NCBI GenBank assembly: GCA_040756415.1
Contig: JBFLYZ010000105.1
Coordinates: 1 to 7,262, forward strand
Source: JBFLYZ01 sp040756415
GTDB lineage: Bacteria > Bacteroidota > Bacteroidia > JADZBD01
Reading direction: 5' to 3'
Length of the DNA: 7,262 bases
In this document: positions 1 to 6,022 of the stretch, piece after piece
How positions within the stretch are numbered: position 1 is the first letter of the stretch
Layout of the letters: each line of letters begins with the position of its first letter
The notes under the pieces: model-generated
Database searches by the model: none
Seen by the model: the letters and a program-made list of their open reading frames with translations, nothing else
What the model was told of the DNA's origin: nothing
Position numbers and translations under genes: made by a program

Positions 1-31
1 TTGCCTTTTCTATCTATTTATCAGATATTTG
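1..31 (+). promoter_or_regulatory. Possible Bacteroidota-type promoter for the asd leader
   Basis: TTG at 1-3 could be a -33 element. It is followed after 20 bases by GATATTTG (24-31), which matches the TAnnTTTG -7 element except at its first base. The 20-base spacing suits Bacteroidota promoters. Transcription would start near 36 and pass through the 16-codon frame at 63 and the hairpin at 134 before reaching asd. The window edge cuts the -33 region, so this is a weak motif-based call. An imperfect GC-rich hairpin (31-52, arms GGCCC and GGGCC with an A-rich loop) overlaps it. It has no following T-run, so it is probably not a terminator. Confidence 0.3.
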
Positions 32-62
32 GCCCCGCTAAAAAAACGGGCCGCAAACCGAT

Positions 63-113
63 ATGAAATCCAAACGTTTGAGGGAGGAACTTTTTAAAGG
101 GAAAGCTTCGTAA
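63..113 (+). CDS. Putative 16-residue leader peptide upstream of asd
   Basis: ATG at 63 opens a frame of 16 codons, MKSKRLREELFKGKAS, ending in TAA at 111-113. The same frame has a stop at 39-41, so it is not the tail of an upstream gene in that frame. Four of the 16 residues are lysine (codons at 66, 72, 96 and 102), and lysine is an end product of the pathway that Asd feeds. There is no run of regulatory codons as in classical leader peptides. Its last codons overlap a segment (100-108) that can pair with the 5' arm of the terminator at 134-169, the arrangement expected of a ribosome-controlled attenuator. A perfect 10-bp palindrome, CAAACGTTTG (71-80), also lies in the frame. No Shine-Dalgarno is seen upstream, which is usual in this phylum. 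It could be a chance frame. Confidence 0.3.
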   Translation: MKSKRLREELFKGKAS

Positions 114-133
114 TTTTAAGATATTATTTTTAC

Positions 134-171
134 AAAAGCCTTTCCGAAGAAATGAACGGGGAGGCTTTTTT
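134..171 (+). terminator. Intrinsic terminator / candidate attenuator hairpin before asd
   Basis: The arms AAAAGCCTTTCC (134-145) and GGGGAGGCTTTT (158-169) form a 12-bp stem with two G-U pairs and a 12-base loop. A run of six T (166-171) ends it. This is a convincing Rho-independent terminator on the plus strand. Only 24 bases separate the T-run from the asd start, and they contain no TAnnTTTG element. Either asd transcription passes through this hairpin, making it an attenuator, or asd has a near-leaderless transcript from an unrecognised promoter. An alternative helix pairs 100-108 with 136-145 (nine pairs, C139 bulged) and would prevent the terminator. The terminator shape is seen directly; the regulatory role is inferred. 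Confidence 0.7.
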
Positions 172-195
172 GCTTAATAATTAAACATATAGCTT

Positions 196-1188
196 ATGAA
201 AGTAGCCGTTGTAGGCGCTACCGGGCTGGTAGGTCAGAAAATGATACAGGTGCTCGAAGAGCGTAATTTTCCTGTAACCGAGTTTATTCCCGTTGCTTCC
301 GAGAAATCGGTGGGCAAGGAGGTTCGGTTCAAAGGCCGGGGTTACCGCGTAGTGGGCGTTACCACGGCTATTTCCATGAAACCGCATATCGCGCTGTTCT
401 CTGCCGGCTCGGCCGCATCGCTGGAGTGGGCGCCCCGCTTCGCTGACATGGGTACCAACGTGATCGACAATTCCTCTGCCTGGAGGATGGATAAGGATAA
501 GAAACTGGTGGTTCCCGAGATCAACGGGGGCGTGCTGAAGAAAAAGGACATGATCATCGCCAACCCCAACTGCTCCACCATACAAATGGTGATGGTGCTG
601 GCGCCCCTGCACAAGAAGTTCAGGGTGAAGCGCATCGTGGTCTCCACCTACCAGTCGGTTACCGGCACGGGCATACATGCCGTAGAGCAGCTCATGAGCG
701 AGCGCAAGGGCATTAAGGATTTTCCCAAGGCCTACCCCTACCCCATCGACCTCAACCTGATCCCACACATCGATAACTTCCTGGAGAACGGATATACCAA
801 GGAAGAGATGAAGATGGTGAATGAAACGCGCAAGATCCTGGGAGATGACAAGATCAAGGTGACCGCCACCTGCGTGCGCGTACCCGTGGTGGGCGGCCAT
901 TCCGAAAGCGTGAACGTGCAGTTCGAAAAGGATGTGAACGTAGACGACATACGCAAGATACTGAACAACACCAGGGGCGTAAAGGTGATGGATGACGTAA
1001 AGCAGAACAAATATCCCATGCCCATCGACTCGCACGAGCGCGATGAGGTATATGTAGGGCGCATCCGCAAAGACGAGAGCCAGGGCAAGACCATCAATTT
1101 CTGGATCGTGGCCGACAACCTGCGCAAGGGCGCTGCCACTAACGCCATACAGATAGCGGAATACCTCAGGGAAAAGAAACTATTGTAA
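196..1188 (+). CDS. asd: Aspartate-semialdehyde dehydrogenase
   Basis: Asd is a cytoplasmic enzyme that reduces L-aspartyl-4-phosphate to L-aspartate-4-semialdehyde with NADPH. This is the branch point to lysine and diaminopimelate, threonine, methionine and isoleucine. The 330 residues are full family length. The N-terminal Rossmann fold has the dinucleotide loop GATGLVG (7-13). DNSSAWRMD (91-99) is the conserved phosphate/substrate segment. NPNCSTIQ (123-130) holds the catalytic nucleophile Cys126. SVTGTG (154-159) follows, and RVPVVGGHSE (228-237) contains the acid-base His235. The C-terminal DNLRKGAATNAIQIAE segment (307-322) is also typical. ATG at 196 is chosen because the Rossmann strand begins immediately after it; no Shine-Dalgarno is seen. 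The gene stands alone, preceded by a terminator hairpin and convergent with the next gene. Base composition is GC-rich, like the native part of the window. Confidence 0.97.
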   Translation: MKVAVVGATGLVGQKMIQVLEERNFPVTEFIPVASEKSVGKEVRFKGRGYRVVGVTTAISMKPHIALFSAGSAASLEWAPRFADMGTNVIDNSSAWRMDKDKKLVVPEINGGVLKKKDMIIANPNCSTIQMVMVLAPLHKKFRVKRIVVSTYQSVTGTGIHAVEQLMSERKGIKDFPKAYPYPIDLNLIPHIDNFLENGYTKEEMKMVNETRKILGDDKIKVTATCVRVPVVGGHSESVNVQFEKDVNVDDIRKILNNTRGVKVMDDVKQNKYPMPIDSHERDEVYVGRIRKDESQGKTINFWIVADNLRKGAATNAIQIAEYLREKKLL

Positions 1189-1315
1189 CCTATGATTTTT
1201 TGTCAGTGGTGAAATCCTTCCCTCGTATTTACATCACTGTAGTAATTGCTTCATGCTAACGTGAAGGGCTGTTCGGGGTTATAGTGCTCAGGAATGTTAT
1301 GCTCAATGAATGACG
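1189..1315. other. Convergent intergenic spacer
   Basis: These 127 bases separate the 3' ends of asd and the minus-strand hydrolase. I see no coding frame. An imperfect 8-bp inverted repeat (1204-1211 with 1232-1239, one G-U pair, 20-base loop) is present. No T-run follows it on either strand, so I see no canonical intrinsic terminator for either gene. Confidence 0.5.
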
Positions 1316-2956
1316 CTACTTTTTCCCTTTATCCCCGGCCAGGCCGTATTTCTCCTTTATATACTCCTTTAGGATGTTCAGGCGCTTGTTGGGCCTGAGC
1401 TGCCTGAGCTCGAACAGGTCCGTACGCCTGTCGTGCATGTTGCGCACGCTGCCGTGCAGGCGCAGCCTTTTCAGCAGCCCCAGGTCAAGATCAGACACCA
1501 CTACCATCTCGGTATTGGGCGTAGCCTCGCCTTTTATGCCGTTGGTGGGAAAGGAGAAATCAGCGGGGGTAAAAACGGCCGATTGGGCGTACTGGATGTC
1601 CATGTTATGGACCTTGGGCAGGTTGCCCACCCCGCCTGCGATTACCACGTAGCATTCGTTCTCTATGGCGCGGGCCTGCGCGCAGCATTTTACCCGGGCA
1701 AAGGCGTGCTGGGTATCGGTAAGCAGGGGCACGAACAGTATCTCCATGCCCTGCATGGCCAGGAGGCGCGGCAGCTCCGGAAATTCCACATCGTAGCAAA
1801 CCAGTATGCCTATACGGCCCGCATCGGTATCGTACACCTTCAGATTGCGGCCGCCCACTATGCCCCATGCGCTCACCTCGTTGGGCGTTACGTGTATCTT
1901 GTAATAACGCTCGAACGAGCCGTCCCTGCGGCACAGGTACCCGATGTTATACAACTGCCCGTTCCTGATCATGGGCATGCTGCCGGTAATGATATTGATG
2001 TTATAGGTAATGGCGTAGCTGATGAATTTTTCGCGCAGGGGCTCGGTGTACTCGGCCAGGCTGCGTATGGCCTCCGCCTCCGACTGGTGGTTGAAGTCGG
2101 CCATGAGCGGGGCGTTGAACAGCTCGGGGAAAAGTATGAAATCGGAATTATAGCCCGCCACGGTATCGATAAAGAACTCGATCTGCTCGCAGAGCGAATC
2201 GAAGTTCTTGAAGCTGCGCATGCCCCACTGCACCAGGCCCACACGCACGTTGTTCTTGCGGTGCAGCAGGATGGGCGATGGCTGGGTGTACATCACGTTG
2301 TTCCACTCCATGAGCGTGGCGTACTCTTTCGATTCCAGGTCGCCCGGCATGTAGTTGTTCAGTATCTTGATCACGTGAAACTCGTTGGCCAGTTGAAATG
2401 ACAGCACGGGATCGTGTATCTCTTTCAGTCTTACTTTGGCGATGTACTCCTTGGGGCTCAGCTCCTGCGCGTAATCAGCGTACCTGGGAATGCGCCCGCC
2501 AATAACTATCGATTTGAGATTGAGCTTTTCGCACAGCTCTTTACGCGCCTCGTAGAGCCTGCGGGCCAGGCGCAGGCCGCGGTAATCGGGGTGGACAAAC
2601 ACCTCTATGCCGTACAGCACATCGCCCCAGGGGTTATGGGTGCTGAAGGTATAGTTGCCGGTTATCTCCCGGTAGGTATGGTCGTCACCGAAATCATCGT
2701 AATTAACGATAATGGAAAGTGCCGTGCCCACCACTTTGCCGTTCACCAGCACCACCAGTTGACCCTCGGGAAAGATGCTTAGCAGCTTCTGGATATGCTC
2801 CTGCGGCCATACGGAGCCGTGCCAGTTGCGATAAGCCTCGCGCATGGATTCGTACAGACCCATGTAATCGCTCAGCTTGAGGTTACGCACCTCTATTTTC
2901 TTGATCGCATTGGCCGGGTTCTTCCGCTTTCTCTCTCTGGTGGTAGTGCGCTGCAT
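1316..2956 (-). CDS. GNAT acetyltransferase - carbon-nitrogen hydrolase fusion protein
   Basis: A two-domain cytoplasmic protein of 546 residues. Residues about 20-230 form a GNAT N-acetyltransferase domain. Its acetyl-CoA loop is in HPDYRGLRLARRLYE (122-136), with the R/Q-x-x-G-x-x pattern at R126-A131. Residues about 236-500 form a nitrilase-superfamily (carbon-nitrogen hydrolase) domain. Its Glu-Lys-Cys triad is visible: E278 in FPELF, K353 in YYKIH and C387 in LVCYDVEFPE. The hydrolase domain should cleave an amide or nitrile C-N bond, and the GNAT domain should acylate an amine. The architecture resembles the YhcX-like family, whose physiological substrate I do not know. Both domains look intact, so the protein is probably active. 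Two arginine- and lysine-rich ends (first 20 and last 30 residues) flank the domains. ATG at 2956 gives a short basic tail before the first GNAT strand (IEVRNLKLSD). It is a monocistronic unit, convergent with asd. Confidence 0.93.
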   Translation of the reverse strand: MQRTTTRERKRKNPANAIKKIEVRNLKLSDYMGLYESMREAYRNWHGSVWPQEHIQKLLSIFPEGQLVVLVNGKVVGTALSIIVNYDDFGDDHTYREITGNYTFSTHNPWGDVLYGIEVFVHPDYRGLRLARRLYEARKELCEKLNLKSIVIGGRIPRYADYAQELSPKEYIAKVRLKEIHDPVLSFQLANEFHVIKILNNYMPGDLESKEYATLMEWNNVMYTQPSPILLHRKNNVRVGLVQWGMRSFKNFDSLCEQIEFFIDTVAGYNSDFILFPELFNAPLMADFNHQSEAEAIRSLAEYTEPLREKFISYAITYNINIITGSMPMIRNGQLYNIGYLCRRDGSFERYYKIHVTPNEVSAWGIVGGRNLKVYDTDAGRIGILVCYDVEFPELPRLLAMQGMEILFVPLLTDTQHAFARVKCCAQARAIENECYVVIAGGVGNLPKVHNMDIQYAQSAVFTPADFSFPTNGIKGEATPNTEMVVVSDLDLGLLKRLRLHGSVRNMHDRRTDLFELRQLRPNKRLNILKEYIKEKYGLAGDKGKK

Positions 2957-3068
2957 AACAGTCGGAATGAATGACTAATTTAAGGATTTGCCGGCTTATT
3001 TCCAAAGAGAATACGGCCAACCGCGTAAATGGACCGATCAGCAAGACAAATAACGGACCGGTCGATCC

Positions 3069-3124
3069 AGCCAGCCACTTATCCCCCCGAACCCGCCAGT
3101 TAACAGGCCAAACCCGCCACTTAC
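3069..3124 (+). repeat. Three direct repeats at exact 21-bp spacing
   Basis: The motif AACCCGCCA(C/G)TTA occurs at 3090-3102 and 3111-3123, with a looser copy AGCCAGCCACTTA at 3069-3081. The core GCCA(C/G)TTA starts at 3074, 3095 and 3116, so the period is exactly 21 bp both times. That is two turns of B-DNA, which puts all copies on one face of the helix. The array ends 34 bp before the -7 element of the lipoprotein gene. This is where an upstream-binding activator would sit. The repeat is seen directly; the operator role is inferred. Confidence 0.5.
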
Positions 3125-3157
3125 TATGCAAACCTTTCTTTTCAGCCGGTGGGACCG

Positions 3158-3165
3158 TACTTTTG
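3158..3165 (+). promoter_or_regulatory. -7 promoter element for the lipoprotein gene
   Basis: TACTTTTG is an exact match to the Bacteroidota -7 consensus TAnnTTTG, 14 bases before the ATG at 3180. T-rich sequence at 3135-3142 is in the right place for a degenerate -33 element. This predicts a very short 5' leader and supports ATG 3180 over the upstream in-frame ATG at 3126. Confidence 0.5.
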
Positions 3166-3179
3166 AGCCTATCTCCCGC

Positions 3180-3529
3180 ATGAAAACAACACTACTCGCT
3201 CCGCTTCTGCTGATTTTCACCCTGGTGATTATACCTCTTTTACCATCATGCTTCAGAAAAGGAGAAGATGACCCTTTCGTATCGATCAGGTCGCGAAAGA
3301 ACAGGCTGGCCGGCAAATGGAAGGTCACCTCCGGCCACAAAGGGTACGGACAGAAAAGATCCTTGTTAACGGCACGTTAGCGTATCATTATTCAGGAAAC
3401 GGATATGAAACGACCTACGAACTGACCGAGCTCCGCCATAAAAAAATACATCTCAAGGCTGAAGGGGCCCAAAATCCGTGCGGATCCTGGTGCACATTTA
3501 AAATAGAGTGGGTGCTGGAACCCGAATAA
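3180..3529 (+). pseudogene. Small lipoprotein gene, disrupted by a -1 frameshift
   Basis: The first part (3180-3380) starts with a lipoprotein signal peptide: MKTT, a hydrophobic stretch and a lipobox-like LLPSC with Cys24 as the lipidated residue. It continues DPFVSIRSRKNRLAGKWKV, a start often seen in small Bacteroidota outer-membrane lipoproteins, and soon runs into TAG. The rest of the protein continues in another frame to TAA at 3529 (..LAYHYSGNGYETTYELTEL.., ending in a Cys-x3-Cys segment and FKIEWVLEPE). Adding one A to the A4 run at 3354-3357 joins the two parts as ..GQKKILVNGT.. into one protein of about 116 residues. The upstream ATG at 3126 is in frame but is rejected, because the -7 element lies downstream of it and it would bury the signal peptide. 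The lesion may be a real mutation or a homopolymer sequencing error. Function is unknown. The beta-rich C-terminal half suggests a small periplasm-facing barrel. Confidence 0.8.
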
Positions 3530-3537
3530 GGGGTTCC
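3517..3537. terminator. Hairpin over the lipoprotein stop codon; weak bidirectional terminator candidate
   Basis: GGAACCC (3517-3523) and GGGTTCC (3531-3537) form a perfect 7-bp stem. The 7-base loop contains the TAA stop of the lipoprotein frame. It lies between two convergent genes whose ends are 19 bases apart. There is no T-run directly after it on either strand, only CTTTTCTT about 15 bases downstream on the plus strand. Terminator function is therefore uncertain. Confidence 0.3.
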
Positions 3538-3548
3538 CGGCAGGCTCC

Positions 3549-3887
3549 CTAACTTTTCTTCTTACAACAGGTATCCAGCTTCTCCCGGGCCTTGGCATCG
3601 GCCTTTACCTCGTCCGCATCAAAACCCGAGCGGGAGATTACCTTGCGGAGCTTGGCGGGATTGGTCTTTTTAGGATCGTAAATAATGACGATGGTCATGG
3701 CCGTTTCATCGTACGAAAGCTCTTTCACGCCTTTCGTGAATTTCAGGTTATGCTCCATCCTTCCCCAGCAGCTTTCGCATACCTTGCAATGGTCGCAGTA
3801 GACCTGGGTTTGTATTTTAACCGTATCGGTAGCCGCCACCAGGGGGAAAGCGGCCAGGATGAGCAAGATCACGGTGAGCAATCTCAT
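3549..3887 (-). CDS. Periplasmic heavy-metal-associated (HMA) domain protein
   Basis: A 112-residue exported protein. Residues 1-19 are a signal peptide (MRLL, hydrophobic core, cleavage near VAA/T). The mature part has the ferredoxin-like HMA pattern: TVKIQTQVYC, then the metal-site cysteines, then KGVKELSYD, TIVIIYDPKKTNPAKLRKVI and SGFDAD. The usual single metal site is expanded to a ladder, CDHCKVCESC (C31, C34, C37, C40), and the C terminus carries a further Cys pair (DTCCKK, C107-C108). HMA proteins bind soft metals such as Cu(I), Zn or Hg(II); which one this binds cannot be told. I recognise the short exported Bacteroidota form with the CCKK-type tail from family knowledge. No metal-transporting P-type ATPase or efflux gene is adjacent. 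It is transcribed alone, divergently from the M23 gene. ATG at 3887 gives the complete signal peptide and sits 16 bases after a -7 element. Confidence 0.88.
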   Translation of the reverse strand: MRLLTVILLILAAFPLVAATDTVKIQTQVYCDHCKVCESCWGRMEHNLKFTKGVKELSYDETAMTIVIIYDPKKTNPAKLRKVISRSGFDADEVKADAKAREKLDTCCKKKS

Positions 3888-3903
3888 ATGCCGTTCGTTT
3901 ACT

Positions 3904-3911
3904 CAAATATA
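3904..3911 (-). promoter_or_regulatory. -7 promoter element for the HMA gene
   Basis: Read on the minus strand this is TATATTTG, an exact match to TAnnTTTG, ending 16 bases before the HMA start codon. A small inverted repeat, CGGGAACCCG (3921-3930), lies just upstream between T-runs. No good -33 element is seen at the expected distance. Confidence 0.5.
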
Positions 3912-3937
3912 AGTTTTTTTCGGGAACCCGATTTTTA

Positions 3938-3945
3938 TAACTTTA
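3938..3945 (+). promoter_or_regulatory. Candidate -7 element for the M23 peptidase gene
   Basis: TAACTTTA matches TAnnTTTG except for its last base and lies 19 bases before the ATG at 3965. With the minus-strand element at 3904-3911, it makes this 77-base gap a compact divergent promoter region. The call rests on the motif and position only. Confidence 0.3.
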
Positions 3946-3964
3946 TAGACCAATATCCCTTGTC

Positions 3965-6022
3965 ATGAAAACACCATTGTTCCTTATTGCCCTTCTTCTC
4001 TCCGGCCGCCTGCTTGCGCAAACCCTGAACCCTTACGGGCATTTCACCGGGGTTGCGGGCAACGAGCTCGCCTACAAAACAGTTCATACCGCGCAGGGTC
4101 ATGCCATGGAGATCAACGGGCTGGTACTACAAGGAACTGCCGCCTTTACCACTCCGCATGGTATATTGACGCTGGGCGGCCACTACGAGAACGCCCCCTC
4201 GTTCGTAAAGCTCTACGCGGCCGATGGCACGGAGCTCATCTCCAAAAGCTTTACCCAGACCATTAACCTGAGCTTAAGCCCGGGCGGGAATTTCTGCGCC
4301 TTTCACGATATGGAAAAGATCTGAGTGATGGATATAGCCGCCAAAACATTCCGAAGCGCGGAGGGTTCCAACGTTTTCGCGGTGAGCGATGAGGGCAAAC
4401 TTGCATATTATAACGACCGCAACTCCACGATTGGCTCCGGTGAGCTATCCTTTGTCCTGGCCGGGCCCGTTTACCGTATTCTCTTCTTCGGGGCCGATCC
4501 GCTTTTTATTACGCGCACATCCGTGCTTAAGATGGGCAGCAATGGCCTCAGCCCAGTTTTTACCGCTGCCGAAGGGCGGGTGTTCGATGCGGGGGTGATT
4601 GAAGGCAGGCTGTATATCAGCACCAAAAAAGAGCTGCCGGGCGAGTTCCTGTTCAGGGCCTACCATAGCGCAGACCTGCTCAGTTTCACTGCCGCTGATG
4701 AAGTGCATTACCCGCTGGCGGGCGCAACGCAAAACAAAACGCAGCAAAACAGCTCTCCCTCCTCCTTGCCCAACGAGACCATACTCAATCCCATCGATTA
4801 CTATACGGATACGGTGTACCAGCCCGTGGGCAACAGCTATAACGAGATGCAGGAATACTCGCAGGGAAATCCTTACCCTCATCCGGGAGTGGACCTGCTG
4901 GGCGCTTACCTGCAGAACACCTACTCGGTAAAGGACGGCTTTGTAAAGGCCATACTCACCACCAGCGGGCAGTACCACTGGCGCATCGCCATCGCCAACC
5001 AGAACACTTCGGGCTATTCGCAGGGTTACCTCTACGCTCACCTGGAGCAATCCACCATTCCCTATACGGTAGGCGACCCGGTGAACGAGGCCGATGTGGT
5101 GGGCCTGCTGGTGAATTTCCCCGTTACGGGTTTCGTGCATCTGCATTTCGCGCGCATAGGCTGCACGGGCGCAACCTGGAGCGGCAACTGGCATACCTTT
5201 GACAACCCGCTCAGCTATATGAGCAATTTCTTCGACACCATACCGCCCACTTTTGAGATTACGATCAACAACGACCCCTTTGCTTTCCGCGACCCGGGCG
5301 GCAACTACCTGTCCCCCGACAGCCTGTACGGCAATGTGCGGGTGATCTCGAAGGTGTATGACCGCATTAATGCAAGCTGGCATTGCGATGTGCACAAGCT
5401 GCGCTACAGCGTTTCTCCCCTGGCCCAGCCCACGCTCATGCTGCTGGACTCCCTCTCGTGGGAATACCACCATTACAACGACTATTATTTCCAGGGGCCT
5501 ACCTATATGGACCTGATCAACACGATCTATTCCCGCGATCTCACCTGCTTTTCCACGGCCGACTATAATGTGCGCGATTTTTATCACATTGTGACCAATT
5601 CCGATGGCAACGATACCATCACGGCCAATGACGCCCTGCAGGTATTCAACACCCTGAGCCTGCCCAACGGCTCATACATTTACCGCGTTATCGCCTGGGA
5701 TCCCTCGGGCAATACCAGCCGCGATTCGATGATCATCGAGATCAAGAATACTTCTTCGGGGGTCGGGGAACTGCTGTCAAATCAGGTAAGCATTACGTCT
5801 AATCCTTTTTCTTCTGAAACTGTTATTGTCTCTACAAATGGCTTTAATAACGCCACACTTGTGCTTTATAATGCCATAGGGCAGCAGGCCAAAGAAATAA
5901 GGAATATAAACGGCCATACATATATTCTTCAACGTGATACGTTACAGCCAGGAATTTATTTTATTGCGCTTAGTCAAGGGGATTTAACTCTTTTTACTGG
6001 GAAAATTGTGCTATTAAACTAA
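3965..6022 (+). pseudogene. Secreted M23 metallopeptidase with T9SS sorting domain, interrupted by an in-frame TGA
   Basis: One frame of 685 codons is split by a TGA at 4322-4324 (codon 120) into 3965-4324 and 4325-6022. The parts belong together. The first holds the signal peptide (cleavage near LLAQ/T) and the second has the catalytic and sorting domains but no export signal. Using joined numbering, residues 20-250 are beta-rich, possibly propeller-like repeats. A Q/N/S linker follows (255-270). The M23 (LytM-type) zinc peptidase core shows HPGVD (H306, D310), YLYAHL (H359) and HLHFAR (H392, H394), so all usual zinc and catalytic residues are present. An Ig-like region follows (about 425-600), and the last 80 residues resemble a sorting domain. 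M23 enzymes cut peptide cross-links or glycine-rich peptides. This one would act outside the cell. The TGA could be a mutated TGG (Trp), a sequence error or rare readthrough. The GTG/ATG after the stop could allow restart, but without a signal peptide. Confidence 0.85.
5780..6019 (+). other. C-terminal T9SS-type sorting domain of the M23 protein, AT-rich
   Basis: The last 80 residues match the type A T9SS C-terminal domain pattern: VSITSNPFSSETVI, TLVLYNAIGQQAKEI, LQPGIYFIAL and a closing hydrophobic KIVLLN strand. In Bacteroidota such domains direct the cargo through the outer membrane, are then cleaved, and the cargo is released or surface-anchored. The segment differs sharply in base composition from the rest of the gene. 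Hand counts of whole lines give 35-37% GC for 5821-6000 against 52-67% for sample lines before 5760. It matches the AT-rich DNA downstream. Confidence 0.8.

Larger units (their letters stand above)
2957..3179. promoter_or_regulatory. Divergent intergenic region between the hydrolase and lipoprotein genes
   Basis: These 223 bases must hold the promoters of both flanking genes. For the plus-strand gene a clear -7 element lies at 3158-3165. For the minus-strand hydrolase I see only a weak candidate, TCTCTTTG (complement of 3003-3010), one base off TAnnTTTG. The region also contains GGACCG twice (3031-3036 and 3055-3060), a perfect 8-bp palindrome GACCGGTC (3056-3063) and a set of three 21-bp-phased repeats (separate entry). 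Short frames here are not convincing as genes. Confidence 0.5.

Noticed and set aside
2..97. Open stretches at the left edge (frame 1 to the TGA at 64-66, frame 2 to the TAA at 95-97) as the C-terminal end of an upstream gene
   Set aside because: Both are short, run off the window edge and show no recognisable motif, so no gene can be assigned, although one of them may be a true 3' end.
1204..1239. Imperfect inverted repeat downstream of asd, considered as a terminator
   Set aside because: The 8-bp stem has a 20-base loop and no T-run follows it on either strand; the T6 at 1196-1201 lies on the wrong side for the plus strand.
1433..2401. Long plus-strand frame (322 residues) opposite the GNAT-hydrolase gene
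   Set aside because: His/Val-rich antisense translation without motifs; the minus-strand frame carries both active sites.
2971..3183. 70-residue plus-strand frame across the divergent intergenic region
   Set aside because: Low-complexity composition with no motif; it overlaps the phased repeats and the lipoprotein promoter, and its apparent 7-residue repeat simply reflects the 21-bp DNA repeat.
3351..3360. Programmed -1 frameshifting in the lipoprotein gene
   Set aside because: The site G AAA AGA is not an X XXY YYZ heptamer and no stimulatory hairpin is apparent; an indel in the A-run explains it better.
3517..3931. CGGGAACCC-like sequences on both sides of the HMA gene (3532-3540 inverted, 3921-3929) as terminal repeats of a mobile unit
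   Set aside because: Only about 9 bp are shared, with no target duplication and no transposase; one copy is explained by the 3' hairpin.
4322..4324. TGA read as an amino acid through an alternative genetic code or selenocysteine
   Set aside because: No other internal TGA is seen in any gene of the window, TGG is used for Trp, and there is no selenocysteine-type context or family precedent.
4445..5587. Long minus-strand frame (380 residues) opposite the M23 gene
   Set aside because: It is a shadow of the GC-rich plus-strand coding frame: no domain motifs, and the plus-strand frame has clear catalytic motifs.
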